Part shown: piece after piece, positions 35,370 to 44,647 of the stretch
How the letters are laid out: every line of letters begins with the position of its first letter
How positions within the stretch are numbered: the first letter of the stretch is position 1
Origin: Candidatus Omnitrophota bacterium
GTDB lineage: Bacteria > Omnitrophota > Omnitrophia > Omnitrophales > Aquincolibacteriaceae
Direction of reading: 5' to 3'
Assembly: GCA_903820505.1 (NCBI GenBank)
Contig: CAIJHQ010000062.1
Location: forward strand, 118,862 to 182,861
DNA: 64,000 nt
Notes under the pieces: model-generated
The model's database searches: none
What the model was told of the DNA's origin: nothing
What the model saw: the letters and a program-made list of their open reading frames with translations, nothing else
Position numbers and translations under genes: made by a program

Positions 35370-36515
35370 TCACTTCCGCTGTTCAAACGGGACGTAGTAC
35401 TGTTCCTGCGGGCCGATATATTCCGCCATCGGCCGGATCAAACGGTTATCGAGCTGCTGTTCGATGATGTGCCCACTCCAGCCGGCGATGCGGCTTGCGG
35501 CAAAGACGGTCGTAAAAAAGTCCGGCGGAAACCCCAAGACATAGAGGACCGGCGCGGAAAAAAAGTCCACGTTGCAGGGGATCTTTTTCCTCTCCCACAT
35601 GACCTTTTCGACGCGGGCGGCGATCTCGAGCCATTCCGTTTTGCCGGCCTTCACGCAAAGGTCCGCTGCGATCTGGCGGAACGCTTCGGCGCGCGGATCC
35701 CTCGTCTTGTAGATCCGGTGACCGAAACCCATCACCTTCTTTTTCTCGTCCAAAAGCTTGTTCACGAAAGAGTCGGCCCGGTCAGGGGTCCCGATCTCCA
35801 GGATCATTTCCATGGCATACTGGTTGGCGGCGCCGTGAAGTTCCCCGCTGAGCGTTCCCACCGCGGACGTAGCCGCGGAATACAGGTTCGACAAGGTCCC
35901 GGTGGTCACGCGCGCCGCAAACGTCGAGGCGTTAAGCCCGTGGTCCGCCAAGAGGATCAAATAAACATCGAGCGCCTTTTCCATTTCCGGGGTCGGTATT
36001 TTTCCGCTCATCATGTACAGAAAATTCGCGGCATGCGAAAGGCTCATGTCCGGCTGGACCGGTTCTTTGCCCTCACGAAGCCTGTAAAAGGCGGCGATAA
36101 TGGTCGGGAAAACCCCCGTCAAATGATAGGCCTTCCGCTGAGATTCCTCGGGATTCACGATGTGGGCCCGCGGATCCAGACTTCCCATCAGGGAACACAT
36201 CGTCCGCAGAGCACTCATGGGGTGCGTTGTCGTCGGAATGATCTTCAGGATACGGAGGGCCAATTCCGAGAGAGGACGCTGGGCCTTGAGGGTTTCCTTG
36301 AAGTTCTCGAGCTCGACCTGGGTCGGGAGCTTCTTGAACCAAAGCAGGAAAGTCACTTCTTCAAAATGAGATTTCTCGACCAATTCCCCGATCGGCAGAC
36401 CGCGGTAAAGAAGCCGTCCGTTCTCGCCGTCCACATCGCTCAGAGAAGTCTGGGCGGCAACGACCCCTTCAAGTCCCTTGATCAGTTTTGACGCGCTCGA
36501 CGGTTCTTTCATCAT
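35370..36515 (-). CDS. gltA: Citrate synthase
   Basis: A 381-residue enzyme condensing oxaloacetate and acetyl-CoA to citrate. Catalytic landmarks are the GLNASTFAARV histidine region (LADHGLNAS, near residue 190), SGELHGAANQYAMEMI (second His), MGFGHRIYKTRDPRAE (third His and Arg) and VDFFSAPVLYVLGFP with the catalytic aspartate. This is the short dimeric type. The ribosome site is GGGAG before an ATGATG start. It is the last gene of the icd-mdh-acnA-gltA run. Confidence 0.97.
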   Translation of the reverse strand: MMKEPSSASKLIKGLEGVVAAQTSLSDVDGENGRLLYRGLPIGELVEKSHFEEVTFLLWFKKLPTQVELENFKETLKAQRPLSELALRILKIIPTTTHPMSALRTMCSLMGSLDPRAHIVNPEESQRKAYHLTGVFPTIIAAFYRLREGKEPVQPDMSLSHAANFLYMMSGKIPTPEMEKALDVYLILLADHGLNASTFAARVTTGTLSNLYSAATSAVGTLSGELHGAANQYAMEMILEIGTPDRADSFVNKLLDEKKKVMGFGHRIYKTRDPRAEAFRQIAADLCVKAGKTEWLEIAARVEKVMWERKKIPCNVDFFSAPVLYVLGFPPDFFTTVFAASRIAGWSGHIIEQQLDNRLIRPMAEYIGPQEQYYVPFEQRK

Positions 36516-36595
36516 CAGGCTCCCGGTCCGGATCTACGGCGTGAATGAAACAGGGGTCATTATACCCAAGAATTTTTCAGGTGCACACAGAAGTT

Positions 36596-39286
36596 TTAGC
36601 GGAGCAGCTGTCGCAGCACATATTGCAGGATCCCGCCGTTCCGGTAATACTCGATCTCGACCGGAGTATCGATACGGCATACCACCTCGAGGACCTTCGT
36701 TTTCCCCTTGGAGGAGACCTTGCACTTGAGGAGCTTGCCCGGCTTCAGGCCTTCGGCGATCCCTTCGATGCTATAGGTCTCTTCCCCGGTCAATTTGAAT
36801 GAGGCCGCGTTCTGGCCCTGAAAGAACTGAAGCGGCAGAATGCCCATTCCGATGAGGTTGCTGCGGTGGATCCTCTCATAACTTTCGGCGATCACGGCCC
36901 TCACGCCCAGGAGCGCGGGCCCCTTCCCGGCCCAGTCCCGCGAAGAACCGCTGCCATATTCCTTGCCGGCGATCACAATAAGCGGCTGCCCGCTCTCTTT
37001 ATATTTCATTGCCGCATCAAAGATCGTCATCACAGAAGGTTTTCCCTTCGGCGGAAAATATTTTGTCATGCCACCTTCAATGCCTGGAACAAGCTGGTTC
37101 TTCAAACGGCTGTTCGCGAACGTCCCACGCACCATCACCTCATGGTTTCCGCGCCGCGCGCCATAAGAATTAAAATCCTGCGGCTGAATTCCACGTTCGA
37201 TCAAGTACCGGCCGGCCGGACTTCCGGGCGCGATGGATCCCGCCGGCGAGATATGGTCCGTGGTGATGGAATCTCCCAGCACGGCCAACACGCGGGCGTT
37301 CTTGATATCTTTAGGAGGCGCCGGTATCACCGTTATCCCCTGAAAGTAAGGCGGAGACTTCACATAGAGGGAGTCTTTCCCCCACGAAAAAGTTTCTCCC
37401 CGCGGGGCGGCAAGGGCCAGCCAGTCCTCGCTTCCTTCAAATACGTTCCTGTAGCGGGACAAGAACAGTGACGGCCGGACTTCTTTGAGCGCGTTACGGA
37501 TCTCCGCGGCGCTTGGCCAAACATCCTTGAGAAAGACCGGCTTGCCGTCCGTGCCTTTTCCCAGCGGTTCTTTCGTCAGGTCGATCGCCACCGTACCCGC
37601 GATCGCGTAGGCCACCACGAGAGGGGGTGACGCGAGATAGTTCGCACGGACTTGTGAGTGAACGCGTCCCTCGAAATTGCGATTGCCCGAAAGCACCGCG
37701 GCCACGACCAGATCTTTTTCCTTAACCGCTTTCGCCACCGGCTCGGGCAAGGGCCCGGAATTTCCGATGCAGGTCAGACATCCGTATCCCACGAGATGGA
37801 ATTTCAGGGCTTCAAGCGACGGCATAAGTCCGCTTTCCTTCATATAATCCGTCACGACTTTCGAACCCGGCGCCAGACTTGTCTTCACCCAAGGGCTCAC
37901 CGAAAGACCCTTTTTCACGGCTTTTTTCGCCAGGATCCCAGCGGCAATCATTCCCCAAGGGCTCGACGTATTCGTGCAGCTCGTAATGGAGGCGATCACG
38001 ACTGCGCCCTGGCCGAGAGAGCACGGCTTTCCGTCGATCTCAAAGGACACCCTTTTAGTCAGGTCTGCCTTGCTCTTCACCGTTTCCGTAAGGGTCTTTT
38101 TGAAGGAGGATTTGACTTCGGGGAGTGTCACGCGATCTTGGGGCCGCTTCGGGCCGGCAAGGCTCGGGGCCACAGTCGCGAGGTCCAGTTCCACCGTGCT
38201 CGAATAGGCAATGTTCTCCCCGAATCCTTCGCGGAAAAGTCCCTGCTCCTTGAGATAGCTCTCGGCAAGATTGATCTGCTCTTCACTCCTACCCGTCAGC
38301 CGCAGATAATCCAGCGTTTCCTGGTCTGCCGGGAAAAATCCGACCGTCGCGCCGTATTCCGGCGCCATGTTCGCGACGACCGCGCGGTCCGCGAGCGGCA
38401 GGGCTTTCACCCCTGTCCCGAAAAATTCCACGAACTTTCCGACCACGCCCTTTTTGCGGAGCATCTGCACCACGGTCAGCACAAGGTCCGTAGGGGTAAC
38501 CCCTTCTTTCAGTTTCCCGGTAAATTTGACTCCGACCACTTCCGGGATCAGCATGGAGATCGGCTGTCCGAGCATCGCGGCCTCGGCCTCGATACCGCCG
38601 ACGCCCCAGCCGAGGACGCCCAGGCTGTTGATCATCGTCGTATGCGAATCGGTCCCGACGAGCGTGTCCGGATAGAGGAACGTTTTGGCGCCGTCTTTTC
38701 TGCTGAAGATCACGGGCGAAAGATATTCCAGGTTCACCTGGTGGATGATCCCGGTCGCGGGAGGGACCACGCGGAAATTGCGGAACGCCTGCTGTCCCCA
38801 CTTCAGGAACTGGTAGCGTTCCCGGTTCCGTTCGAACTCCTTGGAAAGGTTCTTTTGAAAGGCGTCCGGACTTCCGAAAAAATCCGTCTGGACCGAATGA
38901 TCGATCACAAGATCGACGGGCTGGAGCGGATTGATCTTCTTGGGATCGCCTCCCATTTTGACCATTGCTTCGCGCATCGCCGCAAGGTCCACCACCGCAG
39001 GCACTCCGGTAAAATCCTGTAAAAGCACCCGCGCCGGCGTGAACGCGATCTCCTGCCCGCTTTTCTGAGCGGGGTCCCAGTTCGCGAGGTTCTCGATGTC
39101 CGTGCGCGTCACGCTCTTGCCGTCTTCGTTGCGGAGCAGATTTTCGAGAAGCACGCGGATGGAATAAGGCAGTTTCAGGACCTTCGCGATCCCGCATTCC
39201 TGGAGTGCGCGCAGACGGTAGATCGTGTAATCCTTCCCCGCGATCCTGAGCGTGACCTTGCTTCCGAAACTATTGAGAAGACTCAT
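36596..39286 (-). CDS. acnA: Aconitate hydratase (AcnA/IRP type)
   Basis: An 896-residue iron-sulfur enzyme isomerising citrate to isocitrate. The start at 39286 gives the family N terminus MSLLNSFGSKVTLRIAGKDY; upstream in-frame sequence is not aconitase-like. Features: GTDSHTTMINSLGVLGWGVGGIEAEA, the cluster-ligand cysteines in ITSCTNTS (near residue 430) and GCLTCIGNSG (near 500), SGNRNFEGRVH, and the C-terminal swivel domain with YGSGSSRDWAGKGP. It lies between mdh and gltA. Confidence 0.97.
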   Translation of the reverse strand: MSLLNSFGSKVTLRIAGKDYTIYRLRALQECGIAKVLKLPYSIRVLLENLLRNEDGKSVTRTDIENLANWDPAQKSGQEIAFTPARVLLQDFTGVPAVVDLAAMREAMVKMGGDPKKINPLQPVDLVIDHSVQTDFFGSPDAFQKNLSKEFERNRERYQFLKWGQQAFRNFRVVPPATGIIHQVNLEYLSPVIFSRKDGAKTFLYPDTLVGTDSHTTMINSLGVLGWGVGGIEAEAAMLGQPISMLIPEVVGVKFTGKLKEGVTPTDLVLTVVQMLRKKGVVGKFVEFFGTGVKALPLADRAVVANMAPEYGATVGFFPADQETLDYLRLTGRSEEQINLAESYLKEQGLFREGFGENIAYSSTVELDLATVAPSLAGPKRPQDRVTLPEVKSSFKKTLTETVKSKADLTKRVSFEIDGKPCSLGQGAVVIASITSCTNTSSPWGMIAAGILAKKAVKKGLSVSPWVKTSLAPGSKVVTDYMKESGLMPSLEALKFHLVGYGCLTCIGNSGPLPEPVAKAVKEKDLVVAAVLSGNRNFEGRVHSQVRANYLASPPLVVAYAIAGTVAIDLTKEPLGKGTDGKPVFLKDVWPSAAEIRNALKEVRPSLFLSRYRNVFEGSEDWLALAAPRGETFSWGKDSLYVKSPPYFQGITVIPAPPKDIKNARVLAVLGDSITTDHISPAGSIAPGSPAGRYLIERGIQPQDFNSYGARRGNHEVMVRGTFANSRLKNQLVPGIEGGMTKYFPPKGKPSVMTIFDAAMKYKESGQPLIVIAGKEYGSGSSRDWAGKGPALLGVRAVIAESYERIHRSNLIGMGILPLQFFQGQNAASFKLTGEETYSIEGIAEGLKPGKLLKCKVSSKGKTKVLEVVCRIDTPVEIEYYRNGGILQYVLRQLLR

Positions 39287-39303
39287 CGGCCAAACCTTTT
39301 TTG

Positions 39304-40236
39304 TTAAGAAATGTTCAGCTTGAGAAAATTTTGGCGGACATCCGCGGCTGACCTGTGAAGCTCCTGACGCTCCGCGGCCGTCAATGGAATCTCCACGACC
39401 TTCCGGACGCCCTTGCGCCCCAGTTGCGCGGGAACGCCGCAATAAACATCTTTCAGACCGTATTGCCCTTCCAGATAAACACAGGACGCAATGGTCTCCC
39501 CGGTGTTTTTGAGGATCGCACGGACCATTTTGACCGCGGAAGAGGAGGGGGCATAATAAGCACTGCCCGTCTTGAGAAAACCGACGATCTCGGCGCCGCC
39601 GTTACGCGTTCGCTGGTTGATCTGTTCGATCGTTGCGGCATCCATGATTCCCGTAAGGGACTTCCCTTTCACTTTTGTAAGTCCGAGCACGGGGACCATT
39701 TGATCGCCGTGCCCTCCGAGCACCATGGCCTCCACGTCGCCCGGCTTGCATCCGAGCTTTTCGGCGATGAAATAGGCATACCGGGCGGAATCCAGTTCCC
39801 CGGCCATCCCGATCACGCGCGCGGCCGGAAACCCGGACCTTTCCTTGGCAAGCCAAGTCATAACGTCCAGAGGATTGGTCACCATGACAATGACCGCCTC
39901 GGGAGAGTGTTTCGCGCATGCCGTCACGATCCCGCCCACGATCTCCGCGTTCTTAAATAGAAGGTCGTCCCGGCTCATGCCCGGCTTGCGTGCCAATCCC
40001 GCGGTAATGACGATGACGTCGGAACCAGCCGTGTCCTCATACCGGTTCGTGCCAAGGATCTTGGAAGAAAAACCTTCGACGGGCGCGGACTCCATCATGT
40101 CCAGGGCCTTTCCTTGGGGCAGACCCTCGACAATGTCGATCAGCACGACGTCTGCGAGATCCTTTTCCACGATCCGCTGGGCCGCAGTGGCGCCGACAAA
40201 CCCTGCGCCGACAACTGTAACTTTGGAATGTTTCAC
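39304..40236 (-). CDS. mdh: Malate dehydrogenase (LDH-like type)
   Basis: A 310-residue NAD-dependent enzyme interconverting malate and oxaloacetate. N-terminal VVGAGFVGATAA binds the dinucleotide; the aspartate in VLIDIVEG favours NAD. Active-site segments are ITAGLARKPGMSRDDLL (substrate-binding arginines), VTNPLDVMTW, GMAGELDSARY (Arg and Asp) and LGGHGDQMVPV (catalytic His). The GLARKPGM loop is that of malate, not lactate, dehydrogenases. It precedes acnA by 17 bases. Confidence 0.96.
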   Translation of the reverse strand: MKHSKVTVVGAGFVGATAAQRIVEKDLADVVLIDIVEGLPQGKALDMMESAPVEGFSSKILGTNRYEDTAGSDVIVITAGLARKPGMSRDDLLFKNAEIVGGIVTACAKHSPEAVIVMVTNPLDVMTWLAKERSGFPAARVIGMAGELDSARYAYFIAEKLGCKPGDVEAMVLGGHGDQMVPVLGLTKVKGKSLTGIMDAATIEQINQRTRNGGAEIVGFLKTGSAYYAPSSSAVKMVRAILKNTGETIASCVYLEGQYGLKDVYCGVPAQLGRKGVRKVVEIPLTAAERQELHRSAADVRQNFLKLNIS

Positions 40237-40278
40237 GTCTTCATCCTTGTCTGAAAGATCCTTTGAGCGCCCGATCCC

Positions 40279-41370
40279 CTAGGCCTTTCGTTTCATGGCC
40301 CGAATGATGGCCGCGCCCATTTCCTTGGTGCCGACGGCGGTCGGGTCGTCGCGATCGGCCTTCATATCATAAGTCACGTCCTTACCTTCACGGATCACAT
40401 CCGCAACGGCCTTTTCCAGACGCTCCGCCGCCGCCTTCTCGCCAAGGTACCTCAGCATGAGGACGCCGGACAAAATGACCGCGGTAGGATTCAATTTGTT
40501 GAGCCCCTTGTACTTGGGCGCCGACCCGTGGGTCGCTTCGAACAAAGCGCTGTCGGTCCCGATATTGGCCCCCGGCGCAACGCCCAGCCCGCCGACAAGC
40601 CCGGCACAAAGGTCGGACACGATATCCCCGTAAAGGTTCGGCAGCACAAGCACGTCATAGAGCTCCGGTTTCTGGACCAACTGCATGCACATGTTGTCCA
40701 CGATGCGGTCCTCGAACTCGATGTCAGGGTATTTCTTGGCCACTTCCCGCGCCACCTCGAGGAATAGCCCATCCGTGAACTTCATGATGTTGGCCTTATG
40801 GACCGCAGTGACTTTCTTGCGTTTGTATTGCCGGGCGTATTCAAAGGCGAACCTTACGATGCGTTCCGTCCCAGTCACAGAAATGGGCTTGATGCTCACT
40901 CCTGAATCCGGACGGATCTTCTTTTTAGATAGTTTTTCGATCTGACTGATGAGTTCGACAGCCTCGTTCGTTCCCTTCTGGAACTCGATCCCGGCATAAA
41001 GGTCCTCGGTATTTTCACGCACGATCACGAGGTCGATATTTTTATAGCGGGAACGGACCCCTTCGTAGGATTTGCAGGGCCTGAGACACGCGTAGAGGTC
41101 GAGTTCCTTGCGAAGAGCCACATTCACGGAGCGGAACCCGGTCCCGACGGGCGTAGTGATCGGCGCTTTGATGGCGATCTTGTTCCTGCGGATGGATTCC
41201 AGCACGCGGTCCGGCAACGGGGTCCCCTCTTGCGCCATAACGTCCATCCCGGCGGTTTGGACATCCCAGTCGAACCGGACGCCGGTCGCTTCGAGACATT
41301 CCTGGGCGACCGCGGCAAGTTCCGGGCCGACACCGTCACCCGGGATCACCGTCACACGATATGATTTCAT
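40279..41370 (-). CDS. icd: Isocitrate dehydrogenase (IDH/IPMDH family)
   Basis: A 363-residue beta-decarboxylating dehydrogenase. Features: [10 protein letters not shown] at the N terminus, [33 protein letters not shown] (isocitrate phosphate-free loop with Ser and Arg residues), [29 protein letters not shown] and the adenosine-binding [16 protein letters not shown]. Context with gltA and acnA supports isocitrate rather than isopropylmalate. The Lys-Tyr in APKYKG resembles NADP-type enzymes, while overall the protein resembles NAD-IDH; cofactor use is unsettled. It is first in the run. Confidence 0.93.
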   Translation of the reverse strand: MKSYRVTVIPGDGVGPELAAVAQECLEATGVRFDWDVQTAGMDVMAQEGTPLPDRVLESIRRNKIAIKAPITTPVGTGFRSVNVALRKELDLYACLRPCKSYEGVRSRYKNIDLVIVRENTEDLYAGIEFQKGTNEAVELISQIEKLSKKKIRPDSGVSIKPISVTGTERIVRFAFEYARQYKRKKVTAVHKANIMKFTDGLFLEVAREVAKKYPDIEFEDRIVDNMCMQLVQKPELYDVLVLPNLYGDIVSDLCAGLVGGLGVAPGANIGTDSALFEATHGSAPKYKGLNKLNPTAVILSGVLMLRYLGEKAAAERLEKAVADVIREGKDVTYDMKADRDDPTAVGTKEMGAAIIRAMKRKA

Positions 41371-41413
41371 AAAAATCCCTCAGCTTTTGGGGTTATGGGG
41401 CTTCATGAGAGCA

Positions 41414-41442
41414 TTGCGATAACAGGCGCCTTCCGCTACAAT
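41414..41442 (+). promoter_or_regulatory. Sigma-70-type promoter before the inositol monophosphatase gene
   Basis: TTGCGA (41414-41419) and TACAAT (41437-41442) are separated by 17 bases. The predicted start near 41449 supports translation from the ATG at 41489 and excludes the upstream ATG at 41441. Confidence 0.55.
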
Positions 41443-41488
41443 GCATTCCTTGCCACAAGATTTCTCGTCAATCGGACTCGTATTTTAT

Positions 41489-42280
41489 ATGAAGAACGCT
41501 AAAATTAAAAGAACGCTCTTGGACGCCCTAGAACGGGCCGGACGGATCGTCAAAGCGAACTTCGGCAAGCCTCAAAAGATCTCCAAAAAGGGCGTTTTCA
41601 ATATCGTAACCGAGATCGACAAAGCCTCGGAAAAGGCCGTGGTCGACCTTATCCTCAAGCGGTTCCCGAACCACGCCATCCTTGCCGAAGAATCCCCCGC
41701 TGTCGAGGGCTCCGAAGGACGCTGGATCATCGATCCCATCGACGGAACGACGAATTTCGCGCATGGGTTTCCCACCGTTTCGGTCTCGATCGGGTTTGAA
41801 CTGGCCGGACAGCTGTTGATGGGGGGGGTCTTCGATCCGTTCCGGAAGGAGCTTTTCTTCGCCGAGTGCGGAAAAGGCGCCATGCTGAACGGCAGGAGGA
41901 TCCACGTCTCCAAGGTAGAAACGCTTTCGGACTCGCTCCTGGCAACAGGCTTCCCCTACGACCGGCATAAGAATCCCGATGATTATCTCGGTATGCTAAG
42001 AGCGTTTCTCACCCGGATCCAGGGCATTCGCCGCTGCGGTTCCGCGGCGATCGACCTGTGTTACGTGGCCTGCGGCAGGTTCGACGGCTACTATGAAATG
42101 AAGCTCTCTCCCTGGGACAAGGCCGCCGGCATGATCATCGTGGAAGAAGCTGGCGGCACACTGACCGACTTTTCAGGCAGTCCGCTTACGCTGATGGGAA
42201 TCCAGAATCTTGCCACGAACGGCCGGATCCATGGGGAGGTGCTTGCGGCGCTTGAACCTTTTAAACATTTAGGGTTATGA
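41489..42280 (+). CDS. Inositol monophosphatase family protein (SuhB-like)
   Basis: A 263-residue Mg-dependent phosphatase. Metal-binding motifs: AEESPAVEG (Glu, near residue 70), WIIDPIDGTTNFAHGFP (near 88) and SPWDKAAGMIIVEEAGG (Asp, near 212). It would hydrolyse inositol-1-phosphate, and with the Ino1 gene in this window could supply free inositol. SuhB-type proteins also act in rRNA transcription antitermination and on fructose-bisphosphate or PAP, so the role is not fixed. No strong ribosome site is visible at the ATG. Confidence 0.9.
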   Translation: MKNAKIKRTLLDALERAGRIVKANFGKPQKISKKGVFNIVTEIDKASEKAVVDLILKRFPNHAILAEESPAVEGSEGRWIIDPIDGTTNFAHGFPTVSVSIGFELAGQLLMGGVFDPFRKELFFAECGKGAMLNGRRIHVSKVETLSDSLLATGFPYDRHKNPDDYLGMLRAFLTRIQGIRRCGSAAIDLCYVACGRFDGYYEMKLSPWDKAAGMIIVEEAGGTLTDFSGSPLTLMGIQNLATNGRIHGEVLAALEPFKHLGL

Positions 42281-42301
42281 CCTTTCCCCGTGGAGACGCG
42301 A

Positions 42302-42451
42302 ATGCCAAAGAAAAAATCCGCTAAGACACCGAAACCCCGCCACGTCTGGGCCATTAACCCGAAAACCCGTGTCGCCCCCTCCAAAAAACGCGCTCCCTCC
42401 GGAAACGACAAGAAAGTCCTGAGGAACTGGGTGGACGAGCTCTTCGACTGA
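42302..42451 (+). CDS. Small basic protein, 49 residues, unknown
   Basis: A short frame (ATG 42302, TGA 42449-42451) with a good ribosome site (GTGGAG, about eight bases upstream), 21 bases after the phosphatase gene on the same strand. The product starts MPKKKSAKTPKPRHVW, is rich in lysine, arginine and proline in its first 38 residues and ends in a short amphipathic segment (VLRNWVDELFD). No cysteines and no membrane segment. The charge suggests nucleic-acid or ribosome binding. I do not recognise a family; a chance frame is possible but codon use and the ribosome site argue for a gene. Confidence 0.5.
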   Translation: MPKKKSAKTPKPRHVWAINPKTRVAPSKKRAPSGNDKKVLRNWVDELFD

Positions 42452-42617
42452 AGTAAGGACATAACCCCCACAGCAGGACCAGACCCCTGCCCTCTCATAG
42501 GGATAAAATGCCTGCCGGAAAGACAATCTACGGGGGAGGTTTTTGTTCCCGGGAGGAGGCCAGCAGTCTTCTAAGTAATCTTTTGGAGGTGTTTTCTATA
42601 TGCATCTACAAATAAGA

Positions 42618-42647
42618 AGCGCCGAGCCCGAAGGCCCGGCGCTTTTT
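42618..42647. terminator. Bidirectional intrinsic terminator
   Basis: AGCGCCG and CGGCGCT form a 7-bp stem extended by GCC/GGC, followed by TTTTT on the plus strand and TTCTTATTT on the minus strand. It separates the converging phosphatase/small-protein unit and the exported protein gene ending at 42670. Confidence 0.75.
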
Positions 42648-42669
42648 ACTACAACTCCTGGTGCTACCG

Positions 42670-43002
42670 TTATTTCCCAGTAACGTTTACCGGGCTCGGT
42701 ATCGGAACATCCGCAGGAATCGGGAAGGTCACGAGCTGAACGGCGCCAAGAACCGTCGTTACGGCCGTATCAACCATTCCCTGACCAACGCCCTGCCAAA
42801 CATTCTTCCCAGCGGAAGAATAGTCGTTAGGCGTGGAGAAAAGCTTGGTCCAACCGAGAACCGTGTTGGTCAAGCCAAACCCCAGTTTGCCCGCGACCTT
42901 CTCGCCGTAGGTCTTCTCTTCCGTCCACGGACTCGACGCCGCGAAAGCGACCGGCGCGAGAAGCATGGCAAAGAGCACCACTAAACTGATGATCTTCTTC
43001 AT
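42670..43002 (-). CDS. Small exported protein, TIGR04073-like (copy 1 of 3)
   Basis: A 110-residue exported protein. The start at 43002 follows a perfect AAGGAGG. A signal peptide (MKKIISLVVLFAMLLAPVAFA) ends near residue 22. The mature part holds KVAGKLGFGLTNTVLGWTKL, a middle GVGQGMVDTAVTTVLGAVQLVTFPIP and a proline-rich end. This pattern (K-x-G-x-G-x-x-N-x-x-x-G-W, then G-x-x-D/T-x-x-x-x-x-G, then FP) matches what I recall of the TIGR04073 exosortase system-associated family. Function unknown. Two more members lie at 44870 and 46897. Confidence 0.75.
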   Translation of the reverse strand: MKKIISLVVLFAMLLAPVAFAASSPWTEEKTYGEKVAGKLGFGLTNTVLGWTKLFSTPNDYSSAGKNVWQGVGQGMVDTAVTTVLGAVQLVTFPIPADVPIPSPVNVTGK

Positions 43003-43182
43003 TGATATTTCCTCCTTGGTTTTTAAAGCCTTGGATGTTTGCCACTTACCTTGCGTATTTTGCCATAAGTTGTTGGCATCAACAACCAATTATTTTCCTA
43101 ATTCTTATCGGCCCCCTGGATGTTTTCTGAACTTCTTTTTAGAGGCCTTGCCCCGCGCCCCACGTCCCTATATGATATTTTC

Positions 43183-44250
43183 ATGTCTTTCACCCGCTGC
43201 GACCGACATCTCATCCCCCAAAAACTGCTTCGCTGGTACTCTTTTCACAAAAGGGATCTCCCCTGGCGTCGCACGGACGACCCGTACAAGATCTGGATCT
43301 CGGAGATCATGCTCCAGCAAACTCAGGTCGCGACGGTCATTCCTTACTATCAACGGTGGACCCGGCATTTCCCGACATTGGCCTCACTCGCCCGTGCCCG
43401 ATCATCCGAGGTCCTTCGCTATTGGGCCGGTTTGGGCTACTACCGCCGTGCGCGAATGCTTCACCGAGCGGCCATCCTTATCCAAAAAGCCCTTAAGGGC
43501 AAGATCCCCAGGACCGCTGAGGCGTTGCGGACGTTGCCCGGCATCGGCCGCTACACTGCGGGCGCTATCGCAAGCATCGCCTTTGGGGAAAAAACACCGG
43601 TTCTGGACGGTAACGTTATACGTATCCTTACCAGGATCTTCGGGGTCAAACAAAGCGTCGACCGACCCTCGACCCTCGATAAGCTGTGGGAACTTGCGGC
43701 ATCGCTCCTTCCGGAGAATGCTCCGGGGGACATGAACCAGGCCCTTATGGAGCTTGGCGCCACCCTTTGCTTCCCCGGAAACCCCAAGTGCCCTCAGTGT
43801 CCGGTCAGAACGCTGTGCGTCGCCCACAAGAAGAAAAAGGAATCTTTCTTTCCCGTCCGCTCAAAAAAGGAGCGCTATGAAAAAATCAAGATGGCGGCGT
43901 TGGTCCTACAGGATGATAAAGGAAAGGTCTGGATTGAAAAACAACGGGAGCATGACCGCTGGGGTGGGCTCTGGATGTTTCCGTTCTGGGAGAGTAAAAA
44001 AGGAATGTTCAAAGAGATCGGGAAAGATCTTCGCCGCCGTACGACCCTCCTGCTAACCCTGCGGCATGCGTATACAAGGTACCGGATAACCTTGGAAGTC
44101 TACAAAGCACAAATCCCTGAAAGAGACGGCCGTTTTCGATCTCTAAAGCGGCGTCATGGACGGTGGGTGTCGGTCAGAAAAACCGGAAGCCTTGCGTTCC
44201 CTGCTCCTCATCGGAGAATAGCGGCCTCACTGCTTGCGGAAAACCTCTAA
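43183..44250 (+). CDS. mutY: A/G-specific adenine glycosylase MutY
   Basis: MutY removes adenine mispaired with 8-oxoguanine. The 355-residue protein (ATG 43183; an ATG at 43120 would add an unlike N terminus) has the catalytic glutamate in WISEIMLQQTQV, the helix-hairpin-helix LPGIGRYTAGAI followed by the catalytic aspartate in PVLDGNVIRIL, and the 4Fe-4S ligands C-x6-C-x2-C-x5-C near residue 200 (CFPGNPKCPQCPVRTLC). The C-terminal NUDIX-like domain that reads 8-oxoG is present. It is divergently placed from the exported protein gene. Confidence 0.95.
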   Translation: MSFTRCDRHLIPQKLLRWYSFHKRDLPWRRTDDPYKIWISEIMLQQTQVATVIPYYQRWTRHFPTLASLARARSSEVLRYWAGLGYYRRARMLHRAAILIQKALKGKIPRTAEALRTLPGIGRYTAGAIASIAFGEKTPVLDGNVIRILTRIFGVKQSVDRPSTLDKLWELAASLLPENAPGDMNQALMELGATLCFPGNPKCPQCPVRTLCVAHKKKKESFFPVRSKKERYEKIKMAALVLQDDKGKVWIEKQREHDRWGGLWMFPFWESKKGMFKEIGKDLRRRTTLLLTLRHAYTRYRITLEVYKAQIPERDGRFRSLKRRHGRWVSVRKTGSLAFPAPHRRIAASLLAENL

Positions 44251-44361
44251 CGGCCCCTTTTTCTCAAAAGGACCCTTCAATAACATGAACCCCTAAAATC
44301 CCGTCGCAGGCCCGGCTTACGTTATAATCCCGAAAAAGCATCCTTCGGGCCCGCGAACCGC

Positions 44362-44586
44362 TTATTGGTTCATGCGATCGTTCAACCAGGCGTCCAAAAC
44401 ATCCTTCTTGAAGCGCCACTGCCCGCCGATCTTCGTCGCCGGAACTTCACCCTTCTTCAGCAGACGGTAGATCGTCACAAGGTGGAACCCGAGATACTTC
44501 GCCGCTTCCTTGGGCGTCATGATCTGGGTCCGCTCCTTCCTGGGGTAGTGAACTTCCTGTTTGTTGTCGCTTTTGGCCTGTTCCAT
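44362..44586 (-). CDS. Excisionase-family HTH DNA-binding protein
   Basis: A 74-residue protein with a winged helix-turn-helix of the excisionase/MerR-like type: MTPKEAAKYLGFHLVTIYRLLKKGEVPATKIGGQWRFKKDVLDAWL is the complete domain (residues about 23-69). A charged leader of 22 residues precedes it. Ribosome site AAGGAG, ten bases upstream; consensus-like promoter at 44648-44676. No integrase or prophage gene is near, so it is probably a free-standing regulator rather than a recombination directionality factor. Targets unknown. Confidence 0.88.
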   Translation of the reverse strand: MEQAKSDNKQEVHYPRKERTQIMTPKEAAKYLGFHLVTIYRLLKKGEVPATKIGGQWRFKKDVLDAWLNDRMNQ

Positions 44587-44647
44587 AGTTGTTCTCCTTG
44601 TTCATTATTGCTATTTTCATGTTCTATAGAGCTATATTCTACACTAC

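Noticed and set aside
37658..39022. A 454-codon plus-strand frame inside acnA
   Set aside because: Antisense to aconitase, whose motifs are unambiguous.
42600..42683. A 27-codon plus-strand frame with a GGAGG site
   Set aside because: It reads through a bidirectional terminator hairpin and overlaps the end of an opposite gene; too weak to call a gene, so it is mentioned only as part of a finding.
44362..44586. Prophage or integrative element suggested by the excisionase-like gene
   Set aside because: No integrase, phage gene, attachment-site repeat or change of gene content is seen around it; the HTH is a common stand-alone regulator type.
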